Shown in pieces: positions 51,379-59,327 of a stretch of 64,000 nt of DNA. The translations under genes and the position numbers were made by a program. Numbering within the stretch: the stretch's first letter is position 1; each line of letters begins with the position of its first letter. Origin of the DNA: Chersky-840 sp963810195 (GTDB lineage: Bacteria; Actinomycetota; Acidimicrobiia; Acidimicrobiales; UBA8190); contig CAWEMO010000001.1 in the NCBI GenBank assembly GCA_963810195.1, forward strand, positions 434,001-498,000, read 5' to 3'. A model generated the notes under the pieces. The model ran no database searches. It saw only the letters and a program-made list of their open reading frames with translations, and was not told the DNA's origin.

Positions 51379-51752
51379 ACCACCGCGCCCGGTTGGGCGC
51401 CCGCGGACTCCACGGGAAGCCCGGCCGCGGCCCAGGCCCGCATGCCACCGTTGAGGTTCACCGCTTCGAAACCGGACCGGACGAGGAGGGCGGTGGCCCG
51501 AGCCGAGCGGTTCCCCGACCGGCAGACCACCACCACGCGTCGGTGTCGGGGCAATCCGCTGATCTTGCCCTCGAGATTCCCGAGGGAGACGTGGCGGGCT
51601 CCGGGTGCGTGGCCCGCATGCCACTCGGTCTCTTCCCGGACGTCGAGGAGCACTGCGCCGGCGCGAATGAGACTGTCGGCCTCCTTCGGGCCGACGCCCT
51701 GTCCCCCGGCCATCGCCTTTTGCAGCCAACCCACGGTGACCTCCCGGCTCAC
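51375..51752 (-). CDS. Single-domain rhodanese (sulfurtransferase)
   Basis: 125 residues: LIRAGAVLLDVREETEWHAGHAPGARHVSL (rhodanese CH2-like start), active-site loop VVVVCRSGNRSARA with the persulfide-forming Cys, and VNLNGGMRAWAAAGLPV at the end. GTG 51752 has GGAGGGAC upstream; the longer frame to 51860 runs through the operator region and is rejected. It would move sulfane sulfur between carriers. The gene is first in a two-gene unit with the TauE-like transporter. Confidence 0.88.
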   Translation of the reverse strand: MSREVTVGWLQKAMAGGQGVGPKEADSLIRAGAVLLDVREETEWHAGHAPGARHVSLGNLEGKISGLPRHRRVVVVCRSGNRSARATALLVRSGFEAVNLNGGMRAWAAAGLPVESAGAQPGAVV

Positions 51753-51766
51753 GTTCGTCCCTCCAG

Positions 51767-51811
51767 ATACCCTGTAGGGTATCCGATTGGGAAATATACC
51801 CCCTGGGGTAC
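51767..51811. promoter_or_regulatory. Two CstR/CsoR-type operators in the divergent sulfur promoter
   Basis: ATACCCTGTAGGGTAT (51767-51782) and ATACCCCCTGGGGTAC (51796-51811) lie between the rhodanese start at 51752 and the dioxygenase start at 51872, spaced 29 bases apart. The arms match operators described for CsoR/CstR-family repressors, and one such repressor is encoded at 53024. Confidence 0.7.
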
Positions 51812-51871
51812 TGGTTGGTAGCAGTACGAGGCCGACGGAATGCCCGGTGCTGAGAACCAAGGAGCGCGCCG

Positions 51872-52963
51872 ATGTATCGAGATGTTGAACCGGCCGAGCT
51901 GGCCGCTCGCCTGGGCACTTCTGACGAGCCGTTCGTGGTCGACGTGCGCGAGCCGGTCGAGTTCGCCGCTTGGTCGATCCCGTCCGCGGTGAACATCCCC
52001 ATCGGTCAACTCGAGGCGCGGGCTTCCGAGGTGCCCACCGATCGCGACGTGGTCACCGTGTGCGCCAGCGGGAGTCGCTCGTCGACGGCGGCTGAGATAC
52101 TCAGCCGCGCCGGGAGACGGGTGGCCAATCTTGCCGGAGGCATGGCCGCGTGGGCCATGGTCTACGACACTGCCACGGTCGAGATCGACGAGGTGCTCGT
52201 CGTGCAAGTCCGTCGCCGTGGCAAGGGGTGCCTGTCGTATCTGGTGGGGGCGGGGGACCAAGCGTTCGTCGTCGATCCCTCGCTCGATACGGAGGTGTAC
52301 CGGCGGTTGGCGGACGAACACGGATGGAGGATCGTCCGCGTGTTCGACACCCACCTCCACGCCGATCACCTGAGCGGTGCACGACTGCTCGCCGAGGAGA
52401 CAGGGGCGTCGATCCACCTCAACCCGGCAGACACCTTTGATTTCGCCTACGAGCCGCTCCGTGACGAGGACCGATTCGAGCTCCCCGGCCGCGTCAGCTT
52501 TCGTGTGATGGCCATCCACACGCCCGGTCATACCCGTGGATCGACGATCTACGTTGTCGCCGGCCGCCTCGTACTGTCGGGGGACACCCTGTTCGTCGAC
52601 AGCGTCGGTCGCCCCGACCTGGCCGACCGGGCCGAGGAATTCGCCCACAATCTGTACCACTCGCTTCACGACAAGGTCCTCTCGCTGTCCGATGACGCCT
52701 TCGTGCTGCCCGGCCACTATGGCGAGGACGTCGTCGTCGCGCCCGACCGGCCGGTGGGAGTGGCTCTGGGCGAGCTGCGACACGTGCTGGCTCCGTTGTT
52801 CTACGACGAGGACCAGTTCGTGTCGTGGGCGACTGCCCGTGCCACGCCACGCCCGCCCAACTATGTAGAGATCGTCCAGGCCAATATGGGGCGCACCGAC
52901 GTTCCGCTCCTCGCCCTGCGACAGCTCGAGGTCGGCCCCAACCGGTGCTCCGCCTCGGCCTGA
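51872..52963 (+). CDS. Rhodanese-persulfide dioxygenase fusion (ETHE1/CstB-like)
   Basis: 363 residues. The N-terminal rhodanese domain (about 1-100) has FVVDVREPVEFAAW and Cys loop VVTVCASGSRSS. The C-terminal MBL domain has FDTHLHADHLSGARLL, the HxHxDH iron site of ETHE1-type dioxygenases, AIHTPGHTRGSTIY, VLSGDTLFVDSVGRPDL and VLPGHYGED. It oxidises thiol persulfides to sulfite and thiol. In CstB the MBL domain comes first; here the order is reversed. ATG 51872 follows the twin operators directly. The downstream repressor is probably in the same transcript. Confidence 0.92.
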   Translation: MYRDVEPAELAARLGTSDEPFVVDVREPVEFAAWSIPSAVNIPIGQLEARASEVPTDRDVVTVCASGSRSSTAAEILSRAGRRVANLAGGMAAWAMVYDTATVEIDEVLVVQVRRRGKGCLSYLVGAGDQAFVVDPSLDTEVYRRLADEHGWRIVRVFDTHLHADHLSGARLLAEETGASIHLNPADTFDFAYEPLRDEDRFELPGRVSFRVMAIHTPGHTRGSTIYVVAGRLVLSGDTLFVDSVGRPDLADRAEEFAHNLYHSLHDKVLSLSDDAFVLPGHYGEDVVVAPDRPVGVALGELRHVLAPLFYDEDQFVSWATARATPRPPNYVEIVQANMGRTDVPLLALRQLEVGPNRCSASA

Positions 52964-53023
52964 GAGATCCGGGGTCAGACCTCGCGCCTCGTGGCCATCC
53001 CACGTCAAGAAACAGGAGAAAGA

Positions 53024-53293
53024 ATGGAACTTCGCGGAGATGTCATAGAGGACGTACGCAAGCGACTGCATCGTGTGGTGGGACAGATCCAGGGCGTCGA
53101 GCGCATGCTCGACGAGGGCCGCGAGTGCCGCGACGTTGTGACTCAGATCTCGGCTGCCACCAAGGCCCTGGAGCAGGTCGGGTTCCGTCTGGTAGCGGCC
53201 GGCCTCACCTACTGTCTCGAACATCCCGTGGCCGCCGAGGCTGACGGCTATCCGATCGACGTCGTCCAGAAGATGTTCATGAAGCTCGCCTGA
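53024..53293 (+). CDS. CstR-like persulfide-sensing repressor (CsoR/DUF156 family)
   Basis: 89 residues, all helical: VIEDVRKRLHRVVGQIQGVERML, then ECRDVVTQISAATKALEQVG and LTYCLEHPV. The two family Cys are C35 and C64 (29 apart, as in CsoR and CstR), but the copper-ligand His four residues before the second Cys is Gly here. That pattern fits CstR, which senses persulfide by forming di- or trisulfide links, rather than copper-sensing CsoR. ATG 53024 has AGGAGAAAG upstream. Its targets should be the three palindromes listed in this region. Confidence 0.88.
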   Translation: MELRGDVIEDVRKRLHRVVGQIQGVERMLDEGRECRDVVTQISAATKALEQVGFRLVAAGLTYCLEHPVAAEADGYPIDVVQKMFMKLA

Positions 53294-53326
53294 GAGGAGA
53301 TCCGTTGTACCTCCACTCACCGAGCC

Positions 53327-53767
53327 TCAGTCGACGAGGCCGTTCGCCCGCAGGAAGGCCCGCTGCTCGTCGTGCATCTCGTCGGGGAGCCGAGTGAACC
53401 AATCGAGCCGGTCCAGCGTTATGGCCAACGCGTCGCCTCCGGCAGGGGTGAGATGCGTCCGGAACGCGAGCCCGACGGGCCAGTCGAGGCCGCGTCTGGC
53501 GTGGCTCGGGTACTCGATGTAGCCGAGGAAATTGTCGATGGTGACGTCGGTGCCGATTTCGTCGAGCGCGACCCGGTGGACGGCATCGGTCACCGGCTCC
53601 GCGAACCTGACCGTCCCGCCGGGGATGTTCCACAGACCGTCGCAAGGGCCTCCGATACGACGGGCCAACAGTACGCCGAGCTCGGAGCAGATGACGACCT
53701 CCACGGTGAGCCGGGGAACCTTCCGGAAGATCGCCTCGTACTCGAGCTCCGGGAGCGGTTCGGTCAC
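53327..53767 (-). CDS. NUDIX-fold hydrolase, altered NUDIX box
   Basis: 146 residues. RLTVEVVICSELGVLLARRIGGPCDGLWNIPGGTVRFAEPVTDAVH fits the NUDIX fold. The box reads G-x5-E-x7-RVALDEIGT where REUXEEXGU is expected, so one of the Glu residues is replaced by Val and another by Asp. It resembles GDP-mannose-mannosyl-hydrolase-like NUDIX proteins, which also have a changed box. It follows the mshC-like gene on the same strand (42-base gap). Substrate unknown, reduced catalysis possible. Confidence 0.75.
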   Translation of the reverse strand: MTEPLPELEYEAIFRKVPRLTVEVVICSELGVLLARRIGGPCDGLWNIPGGTVRFAEPVTDAVHRVALDEIGTDVTIDNFLGYIEYPSHARRGLDWPVGLAFRTHLTPAGGDALAITLDRLDWFTRLPDEMHDEQRAFLRANGLVD

Positions 53768-53809
53768 GGCGTGTCAGGTGAATCGGTCACCCGGCCCCCT
53801 CGTCTCCGG

Positions 53810-54952
53810 TCACCACCGGCGTTCGACGTACTGCAGCCCGAGTAGGCGCGTGAGGCTCTGCAGTACCTCGCCGTGCGCCTCCTTGGCGACGGACAGGGCA
53901 TGAGGGAGATCGAGGTTCTCGAACAAAGCCCGTCTCACCTCCTCGTATGCCGCGCCGGATCTGCCCGGCTTCGCCTCGAGGACCCGAATCTCTTCGAGCT
54001 CGTTGTCAGCCCGATCGAGGTCGGACTCGTCGAATTCCCAAGGTTCGTGCCATGGCCGCGACAGGATGAGGAAGCGGATGGCGACCGCGGGCCAGCGTTC
54101 GAGCAGGTCATGGACGAACACGAGGTTGCCGGTGGACTTGGCCATCTTCTGGCCGCCCGCCATCACGGTGCCGACGTGCATCCACGCTCGGCTGTAGGGC
54201 CGCACCCCGGTGAAGGCCTCAGCCTGGGCGGCTTCATAGGCATGGTGCGGGAATGCCAGGTCGGCGCCCCCGGCGTGTAGGTCCACCGTGGCACCGAAGG
54301 TCGTGAGCGCCATGGCCGTGCACTCCGCGTGCCAGCCGGGCCGCCCCTGGCCCCATGGGCTCGGCCAGGCCGGCTCGTCCCCGATTGAACGTACCCACAG
54401 CGCGGCATCGAGCGGATCGCCCTTGTTCGGGTCGTCGGGGTGTCCGCCGCGTTCAGTGGCCAGTGCCATTGCCTCCTCGCGGGTGAGCCCCACGGACTCA
54501 TGGACCGTACCACCGCCGAAGTAGACCGATCCGTTGCGTTCGTAGGCGAACCTCCTGGCCAGAAGTTCGATCGCCAGGGCGATGACGCCGTCGACATGGT
54601 CGTGGCTGCGAGGTTCGAATGCCGGATGCGCGATGCCCAGAAGGTCCATGTCGCGCTCGAAGCGATAGGACTGTTGGGTCGCCAACGACTTCCACGACAT
54701 ACCCTCCACCTTGGCCTGGACGAGCAGGTGGTCGTCTACGTCGGTGATGTTACGACACACCTCCACCGGGTGTCCGGTCAACCGCAGGACCCGAGCGGCC
54801 ATGTCGGCCCACACGAAGGTGGCAGCGTGACCCAGGTGCGTGGTGTCGTACGGGGTGATGCCGCACACGTAGATGCGTCCCGTCCCCAGGAGAGGCAACC
54901 GGACGCCCCCGATCTGCACAACGCCCCGCCCTTCCTCCCCGACCAGTGTCAT
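53810..54952 (-). CDS. mshC: MshC-type cysteine ligase of mycothiol synthesis (CysRS paralogue)
   Basis: 380 residues, the length of MshC rather than CysRS (about 460). YVCGITPYDTTHLGHAATFVWADM holds the zinc Cys and the HLGH variant of HIGH; zinc ligands continue in GRPGWHAECTAMA and LAFPHHAYE; KMAKSTGN is the KMSKS loop. The C-terminal anticodon-binding part of CysRS is cut short. MshC joins cysteine to glucosaminyl-inositol with ATP, the third step of mycothiol synthesis. Start ATG 54952 is chosen over TTG 54994. Its place behind dsrE, dsrC and sqr suggests that mycothiol is the thiol acceptor in sulfide oxidation here. Confidence 0.85.
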   Translation of the reverse strand: MTLVGEEGRGVVQIGGVRLPLLGTGRIYVCGITPYDTTHLGHAATFVWADMAARVLRLTGHPVEVCRNITDVDDHLLVQAKVEGMSWKSLATQQSYRFERDMDLLGIAHPAFEPRSHDHVDGVIALAIELLARRFAYERNGSVYFGGGTVHESVGLTREEAMALATERGGHPDDPNKGDPLDAALWVRSIGDEPAWPSPWGQGRPGWHAECTAMALTTFGATVDLHAGGADLAFPHHAYEAAQAEAFTGVRPYSRAWMHVGTVMAGGQKMAKSTGNLVFVHDLLERWPAVAIRFLILSRPWHEPWEFDESDLDRADNELEEIRVLEAKPGRSGAAYEEVRRALFENLDLPHALSVAKEAHGEVLQSLTRLLGLQYVERRW

Positions 54953-55014
54953 CGTGCCGAGAGCCTTTCTCCATGAGCGAGCAACTTCTCGCAATCCTGC
55001 TCGCGGTTTGGGGA

Positions 55015-55482
55015 TCAGGTAAAGATGATGTGACCCCCGGCTGCCATTTCATAAAACTCGCCGACGGTGATGATGTCCTTCACCTGCTCGATGAGGTCAT
55101 CCTTGGTGAGCTCGAAGAGGTCGCAGGAGGCCTTGCATCCGTAGAGCCCGGCCCCGGTGTCCGAGATCATCTCAATGAACTCGGGAATCGATGGGATGTC
55201 AAGCTTCTCCATTTTGCGCTCAAGGTAGTGAGTCATGACCGACGACACGCCGGGAAGTCCCCCGGCCATCGTGGCTAGGTGAAGGCCGGGGTTGCCTACG
55301 GTCGCCACCTTGATGTGCTCGTGGCGCTCCTTGTGAATGGCGTCGAGCCCGAAGAATGTGAAGAACAGGTTCGCCTCGATGCCCTCCGCACGCGCCCCGT
55401 TCGCCATGATGAGCGGAGGGTAGATGCCCTCGAGAGAACCCTTTGACACGATGATGGAGACCTTTCCGATGGAGTCGCCCAT
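55015..55482 (-). CDS. DsrE-family sulfur carrier protein (DsrE2-like)
   Basis: 155 residues from ATG 55482, with GAGGAAGGAAGAG upstream. KVSIIVSKGSLEGIYPPLIMANGARAEG opens the DsrE fold; AGLYGCKASCDLFEL holds the conserved Cys pair at the place where DsrE2 proteins bind sulfane sulfur; ITVGEFYEMAAGGHIIF closes it. DsrE2 proteins pass persulfide sulfur between rhodanese/TusA-type donors and DsrC. It lies 40 bases after the DsrC gene in the same unit. Membrane helices are not evident, so it is probably cytoplasmic and peripheral. Confidence 0.88.
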   Translation of the reverse strand: MGDSIGKVSIIVSKGSLEGIYPPLIMANGARAEGIEANLFFTFFGLDAIHKERHEHIKVATVGNPGLHLATMAGGLPGVSSVMTHYLERKMEKLDIPSIPEFIEMISDTGAGLYGCKASCDLFELTKDDLIEQVKDIITVGEFYEMAAGGHIIFT

Positions 55483-55522
55483 GATCTCTTCCTTCCTCTC
55501 GCTCTCGAATCTCGCCGGCGGG

Positions 55523-55840
55523 TCAGATGCAGCCGCGGGGCTTGGGAATGCCGGCGATCTTGGCGGCAACTTTCGCCGGCCCTTTGGGGAAGAGCCGATA
55601 CAGCTCCTTGATCGACACGCCGGAGGTCTTGCCGAGGACGCGCACGGTGGGTCCGGTGCCCTTGTCGGCGTACTCGGCCCGCATGAACTTGATCACTCGC
55701 CAGTGGTCCTCGCCGAGTTTGTCGATGCCCTCACCCCGGGCGATCTCTGGGGCCATGTCTTCGTTCCACTCGTCGGGACTCTCGAAGAAGCCCTCGTCGT
55801 TGACGGTCACGCTCTTGCCGGCGTAGGTGGCGATAGGCAT
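55523..55840 (-). CDS. TusE/DsrC-family sulfur-carrier protein
   Basis: 105 residues: VNDEGFFESPDEWNEDMAPEIARGEGI, HWRVIKFMRAEYADKGTGPTVRVL, and IKELYRLFPKGPAKVAAKIAGIPKPRGCI. The penultimate Cys near the C-terminus is the invariant sulfur-binding Cys of the family; the second DsrC Cys, about ten residues before it, is absent, so it is TusE/DsrC-like rather than a full DsrC. ATG 55840 has GGAGG upstream. It is placed between SQR and DsrE as in other sulfur-oxidation loci. Confidence 0.88.
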   Translation of the reverse strand: MPIATYAGKSVTVNDEGFFESPDEWNEDMAPEIARGEGIDKLGEDHWRVIKFMRAEYADKGTGPTVRVLGKTSGVSIKELYRLFPKGPAKVAAKIAGIPKPRGCI

Positions 55841-55865
55841 GGTCAGCACCTCCGGGTACTTGAGG

Positions 55866-57116
55866 TCATGGACGCACCTGTTGTTTGGGTTTGCCGTGCT
55901 CGGGCATGGCCGATCCGATGCCCGGGATGTCGCGGCCCGGAAGGAGGCTGTGCCAATAGAACCACTGGAACATCAGCTTGCCCAGGTGGTTCAGGCGAGA
56001 TTCTTTGAGCAGGGGTAGCCCCACCCCGGCGGGGAAGTGGCCCGGCAGAGGTTCGGTGTCGTAGTTGAAGTCGATGAGCAGCGCCTTACCGAAGCCGCTC
56101 TCGATGAAGCAGTTGGTGTGTCCGTCGAATGTGGCGTCGAGCTCTTTGCCGGCCAGGAATCGCTGGATGTTCCTCACGAGGACTTCACCTTCGAAATGGG
56201 TCACCGACCCGGCCTTTGACGCCGGGAGGTTAGCGGCGTCGCCGATAGCGAAGACATTGGGTCGTGCTCTTGACTGCAGGGTGTGCTCGTCGGTGGGGAC
56301 GAAGTTGAGCTCATCACCTAGCCCCGGCGACCGTCCTACGTAGGGGGCTCCACCGTGCAGGGGGATCATCACGGCAAGGTCAAAGGGAATCTCGCGGTCA
56401 TCATAAGAGATCAGCTTTCCGGCCTTGCCGTCGACTTCTCCGGTGTTGAACTCGGTCACGAGCTCGATCCCCTTTTCGCCGAGGAGGCCCGCCAAGATGG
56501 CGGCCGCCACCGGCCTGGTGAAGGCGCCGTCGAGGGGGGTCACGTAGACGAGCTCCACCCGGTCGCGCATGTTTCGCTCGCGGTAGTACCAATCGGCGAG
56601 GAAGCAGAACTCCAAGGGCGCCACGGGGCACTTGATGGGCATGTCGACCACGCTGACCACGAGCCGGCCCCCTTCGAACCACTCCAAGGCGTCGTGCAAG
56701 GCGACTGCGCCCTCGGGCGTGTAGAAGGTGAACACCTTCTCCATCCAGCCGGGGCCAGTGAGTCCTTCGGTCTCCTCCGGCACCAGGGTCGAGCCTGTGG
56801 CCACGACGAGTACGTCGTAGTGGAGCCCCGTCCCGTCACCGAGCCATACCCGCTCGGCGTCGAGATCGACGTGGTCGACGGTGGCTTGGCGGTAGGCGAT
56901 CCCATGGTGCAGCTGATGCTGCCGGGGCCGGGTGATCTCACCGAGATGCGCCATTCCGAAGGGCACGAACAAGAGGCCCGGCTGATAGACGTGGGTGTCG
57001 TCCTGATCCACCACGACGATCTCGACGGCGTCGTCCACGACGTGGCGCAACCGGTTCGCCGTCAGCGTCCCACCCGTGCCTCCTCCGAGGATGACGATGC
57101 GCGTATCCACGCTCAC
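55866..57116 (-). CDS. Sulfide:quinone oxidoreductase-like flavoprotein
   Basis: 416 residues. TRIVILGGGTGGTLTANRLR is the FAD Rossmann motif, VYQPGLLFVPFGM the family loop, YDVLVVATGSTLVPEE the second motif, IKCPVAPLEFCFLADWY holds the redox Cys region, and NVFAIGDAANLPASKAG closes the FAD site. A C-terminal amphipathic part (LGKLMFQWFYWHSLLPG) would bind the membrane. SQR oxidises H2S, passing electrons to quinone and sulfane sulfur to a thiol or carrier. GTG 57116 or 57110 is the start; the open frame to 57320 has no flavoprotein content. It is first in a run with dsrC, dsrE and mshC. Confidence 0.88.
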   Translation of the reverse strand: MSVDTRIVILGGGTGGTLTANRLRHVVDDAVEIVVVDQDDTHVYQPGLLFVPFGMAHLGEITRPRQHQLHHGIAYRQATVDHVDLDAERVWLGDGTGLHYDVLVVATGSTLVPEETEGLTGPGWMEKVFTFYTPEGAVALHDALEWFEGGRLVVSVVDMPIKCPVAPLEFCFLADWYYRERNMRDRVELVYVTPLDGAFTRPVAAAILAGLLGEKGIELVTEFNTGEVDGKAGKLISYDDREIPFDLAVMIPLHGGAPYVGRSPGLGDELNFVPTDEHTLQSRARPNVFAIGDAANLPASKAGSVTHFEGEVLVRNIQRFLAGKELDATFDGHTNCFIESGFGKALLIDFNYDTEPLPGHFPAGVGLPLLKESRLNHLGKLMFQWFYWHSLLPGRDIPGIGSAMPEHGKPKQQVRP

Positions 57117-57240
57117 AGCTTGGCAAGCGGCGGACCCATCAGGTAGGGACCTACGTCCCGTTTTCGGACGGACGGCTGGGCAGGCGCCGAGCCTTCCTCG
57201 GGACTGGCACTCTGCCGCAACTGTCTCGTCGTTGTTCTGA

Positions 57241-57978
57241 TCAGGGCGTGGCGACAGGCCATTCGTCAGAGCGGATGGCCGAGGGTCCATTGGGGGCCAC
57301 AAGCCATCGGAAGACCTCACGATCTGCTTGAAGCTCGAGGCGACGCCACAGGACCGAATTGTCGGTCGCCTGGCTGGCGTGACAGGTGATCGCCCTGCGT
57401 TGCCTGCCTCGATCGACGTGCACCTCGATGTCGAGGTGCTCGGCCGTCCGACCGACGAACCCGGTGCCGAATTCCTCGTTCAATGTGGCGGCGACAGGTT
57501 CGGGTACTGCCCACGCCAGCACCGGAAACCGAACATCCCGGGCGAAGGCCAGCGCGGCCTCGGTTGCTCGGCTGTGGTCGGGATGTCCACTGATGCCACC
57601 CTCGTCGAAGACCAGGAGGAGATCGGCCCGGACCCGGTCGGCCACTTGGCGGACGTGTTCTGTCAATCGATCGAGCGGCTCCTGGGCCAGGTCACCGTCC
57701 GGGTAGTCCAACAGTTCGGTATGGTGAACGCCGAGCTCGTCCGCCGCTTCCGCCAGTTCGGTCGCTCTGACCCGACCGAGTTCGGAGATCTCGGCCCCAA
57801 GGGTCGAGGTCTCGCCGTGGGTGAAGCAGAGCACAGCAGTGGACGAACCCGCAGCGGCGAATGCAGCGAGTGTCGCACCGAGACCAAAGCTCTCGTCGTC
57901 GGGGTGGGCACATACCGCCAGCACCGAGGTTGCGACGGGTAGTACGTGTGCCTGTGGAGGGTTGTGGTTCCCATCCAT
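57241..57978 (-). CDS. PIG-L family deacetylase (LmbE-like, possibly mycothiol-linked)
   Basis: 245 residues. The zinc site is VLAVCAHPDDESFGLGATL (AHPDDE), with SGHPDHSRAT as the second ligand block. The family deacetylates GlcNAc-type sugars; actinobacterial members include MshB (second step of mycothiol synthesis) and Mca (mycothiol-conjugate amidase). Length and position upstream of the SQR-MshC run suggest one of these roles, but sequence by eye does not tell which. ATG 57978 has GAGGG upstream; the longer frame to 58023 is less likely. Confidence 0.8.
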   Translation of the reverse strand: MDGNHNPPQAHVLPVATSVLAVCAHPDDESFGLGATLAAFAAAGSSTAVLCFTHGETSTLGAEISELGRVRATELAEAADELGVHHTELLDYPDGDLAQEPLDRLTEHVRQVADRVRADLLLVFDEGGISGHPDHSRATEAALAFARDVRFPVLAWAVPEPVAATLNEEFGTGFVGRTAEHLDIEVHVDRGRQRRAITCHASQATDNSVLWRRLELQADREVFRWLVAPNGPSAIRSDEWPVATP

Positions 57979-58149
57979 GGCGACCCTCGATTGTCTGATC
58001 GGTACGGAATGTCCGTTCTTCAACGGGTTCAGCTAGGCGGACGTTACAACCATCGCTCCTACGGGGCCCTGGGGGGGCAGACCCCCTACGAACGACTAAG
58101 GCAAAAGACCTCGATCCCTGTGTGAGCGGTCTACGCCAGATGCACGGAG

Positions 58150-58223
58150 TCGGGGAGGGGGGATTTGAACCCCCGACCTCCTGCTCCCAAAGCAGGTGCG
58201 CTGCCAGGCTGCGCTACTCCCCG
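58150..58223 (-). tRNA. tRNA-Pro (anticodon TGG)
   Basis: On the minus strand: acceptor CGGGGAG/CTCCCCG with discriminator A, anticodon stem CCTGC/GCAGG around loop TTTGGGA, and T arm GGGGG-TTCAAAT-CCCCC. CCA is not encoded. An integrase-like pseudogene lies on its 5' side, the opposite side to usual tRNA-targeted insertions. Confidence 0.95.
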
Positions 58224-58308
58224 GATTCTTCCGGGCCTGACCTGGGATTTCCCCATTCAGACCCGAACTTTTCCTCCAGCACAGCGCTCGGAGCCCACAT
58301 AATCCGAG

Positions 58309-59231
58309 ATGACGGAATGGAGGAATCGGAACGTGGACAGCGTAGGCGACCTGGAGCGGCTGGAGAGGTCGTTCGAGCGGCATCTGCGGGCCGAGAACAA
58401 GTCCCCCAAGACAGTCACGACGTACGGCGAGTCGGTGGCCCAGCTCCGTGTGTACCTGGCGGGGGAGGGCATCGTCTCAGCCCATGAGGTCCGACGTGAG
58501 CAGGTGGAGGGCTTCATGGCACACCTCCTGGAGACGCGCTCGGCGGCCACGGCGTCGGTGCGGTTCCGGGCGCTCCAACAGTTCTTCCGGTGGCTGGTGG
58601 ATGACGAGCACATCGACGCCGACCCCATGGCCAAGATGAGGGTGCCGCTCGTCCCCGAGCAGCCGGTGCCGATCCTCTCGGAGGACGACCTCAGGGCGCT
58701 GCTGGCGACGTGCCGGTCGAGGACCTTCGAGGACCGTCGGGACGAGGCGATCATCCGCCTGCTGGCCGACACCGGGATCCGCAGGAGCGAGCTGCTGGGG
58801 ATGGAGTGCGGAGACGTCGACCTCGATGTCGGCGTCGTCACCGTCCTGGGGAAAGGCCGAGACGCAGGAATGTCCCGGTCGGATCGAAAACGGCTCGGGC
58901 GATGGACCGCTACACCAACCTCCGAGCCCCCCAGGCCGGTGCGCCCACGGGTCCCTTCTGGCTGACCGCCCGGGGATGCCAGCTGCAGGAGTCCGGTCTG
59001 GCCACCATGCTCAGCCGCAGGGGCGTCCGGGCAGGGCTCGGGCGGGTCCATGCCCATCTGCTGCGCCACGTCTTCGCCCACACGTGGTTGTCGGAGGGCG
59101 GCACGGAAGGCGATTTGATGCGTTTGGGGGGCTGGCGGACCCGGGAGATGCTCGACCGTTATGCAGCGTCCGGAGCCGATCAGAGAGCCCGGGAGGCTCA
59201 TCGGCGGCTCAGCCTCGGCGACAGGTTGTAG
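58309..59231 (+). pseudogene. Tyrosine recombinase (XerC/D-like) broken by a one-base frameshift
   Basis: The first frame gives the SAM-like N-terminal domain (RHLRAENKSPKTVTTYGESV, FRALQQFFRWLVDDEH) and the start of the catalytic domain with Arg I (DTGIRRSELLGMECGDVDLD). At about 58858 the frame changes: VLGKG in one frame continues as RRNVPVGSKTARAMDRYTN in another (shift equivalent to loss of one base). The second frame has HAHLLRHVFAHTWL (HxxR), LGGWRT and the nucleophile Tyr in MLDRYAAS. All catalytic residues survive, so the break is recent or a sequencing error. GGAGG lies before a GTG at 58333, which may be the true start. It is followed directly by the IS30 element. Confidence 0.8.
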
Positions 59232-59257
59232 GGAGGGCTGGCATGCACGAGATCCCC

Positions 59258-59286
59258 TGTGGCCTCAAGGGATCAACGCAACACCC
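59258..59286. repeat. IS30 element, left inverted repeat
   Basis: TGTGGCCTCA followed by a variable triplet and GATCAACGCAACACCC. It matches the right end in about 23 of 29 positions. Confidence 0.75.
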
Positions 59287-59327
59287 TCGCTGATTGGCTG
59301 ATGCTATGACGCGAGCTGGGAGGTGCG

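Noticed and set aside
53810..54952. Cysteinyl-tRNA synthetase
   Set aside because: The protein is too short, lacks the anticodon-binding end, and has the MshC form of the start (YVCGITPYD...HLGH).
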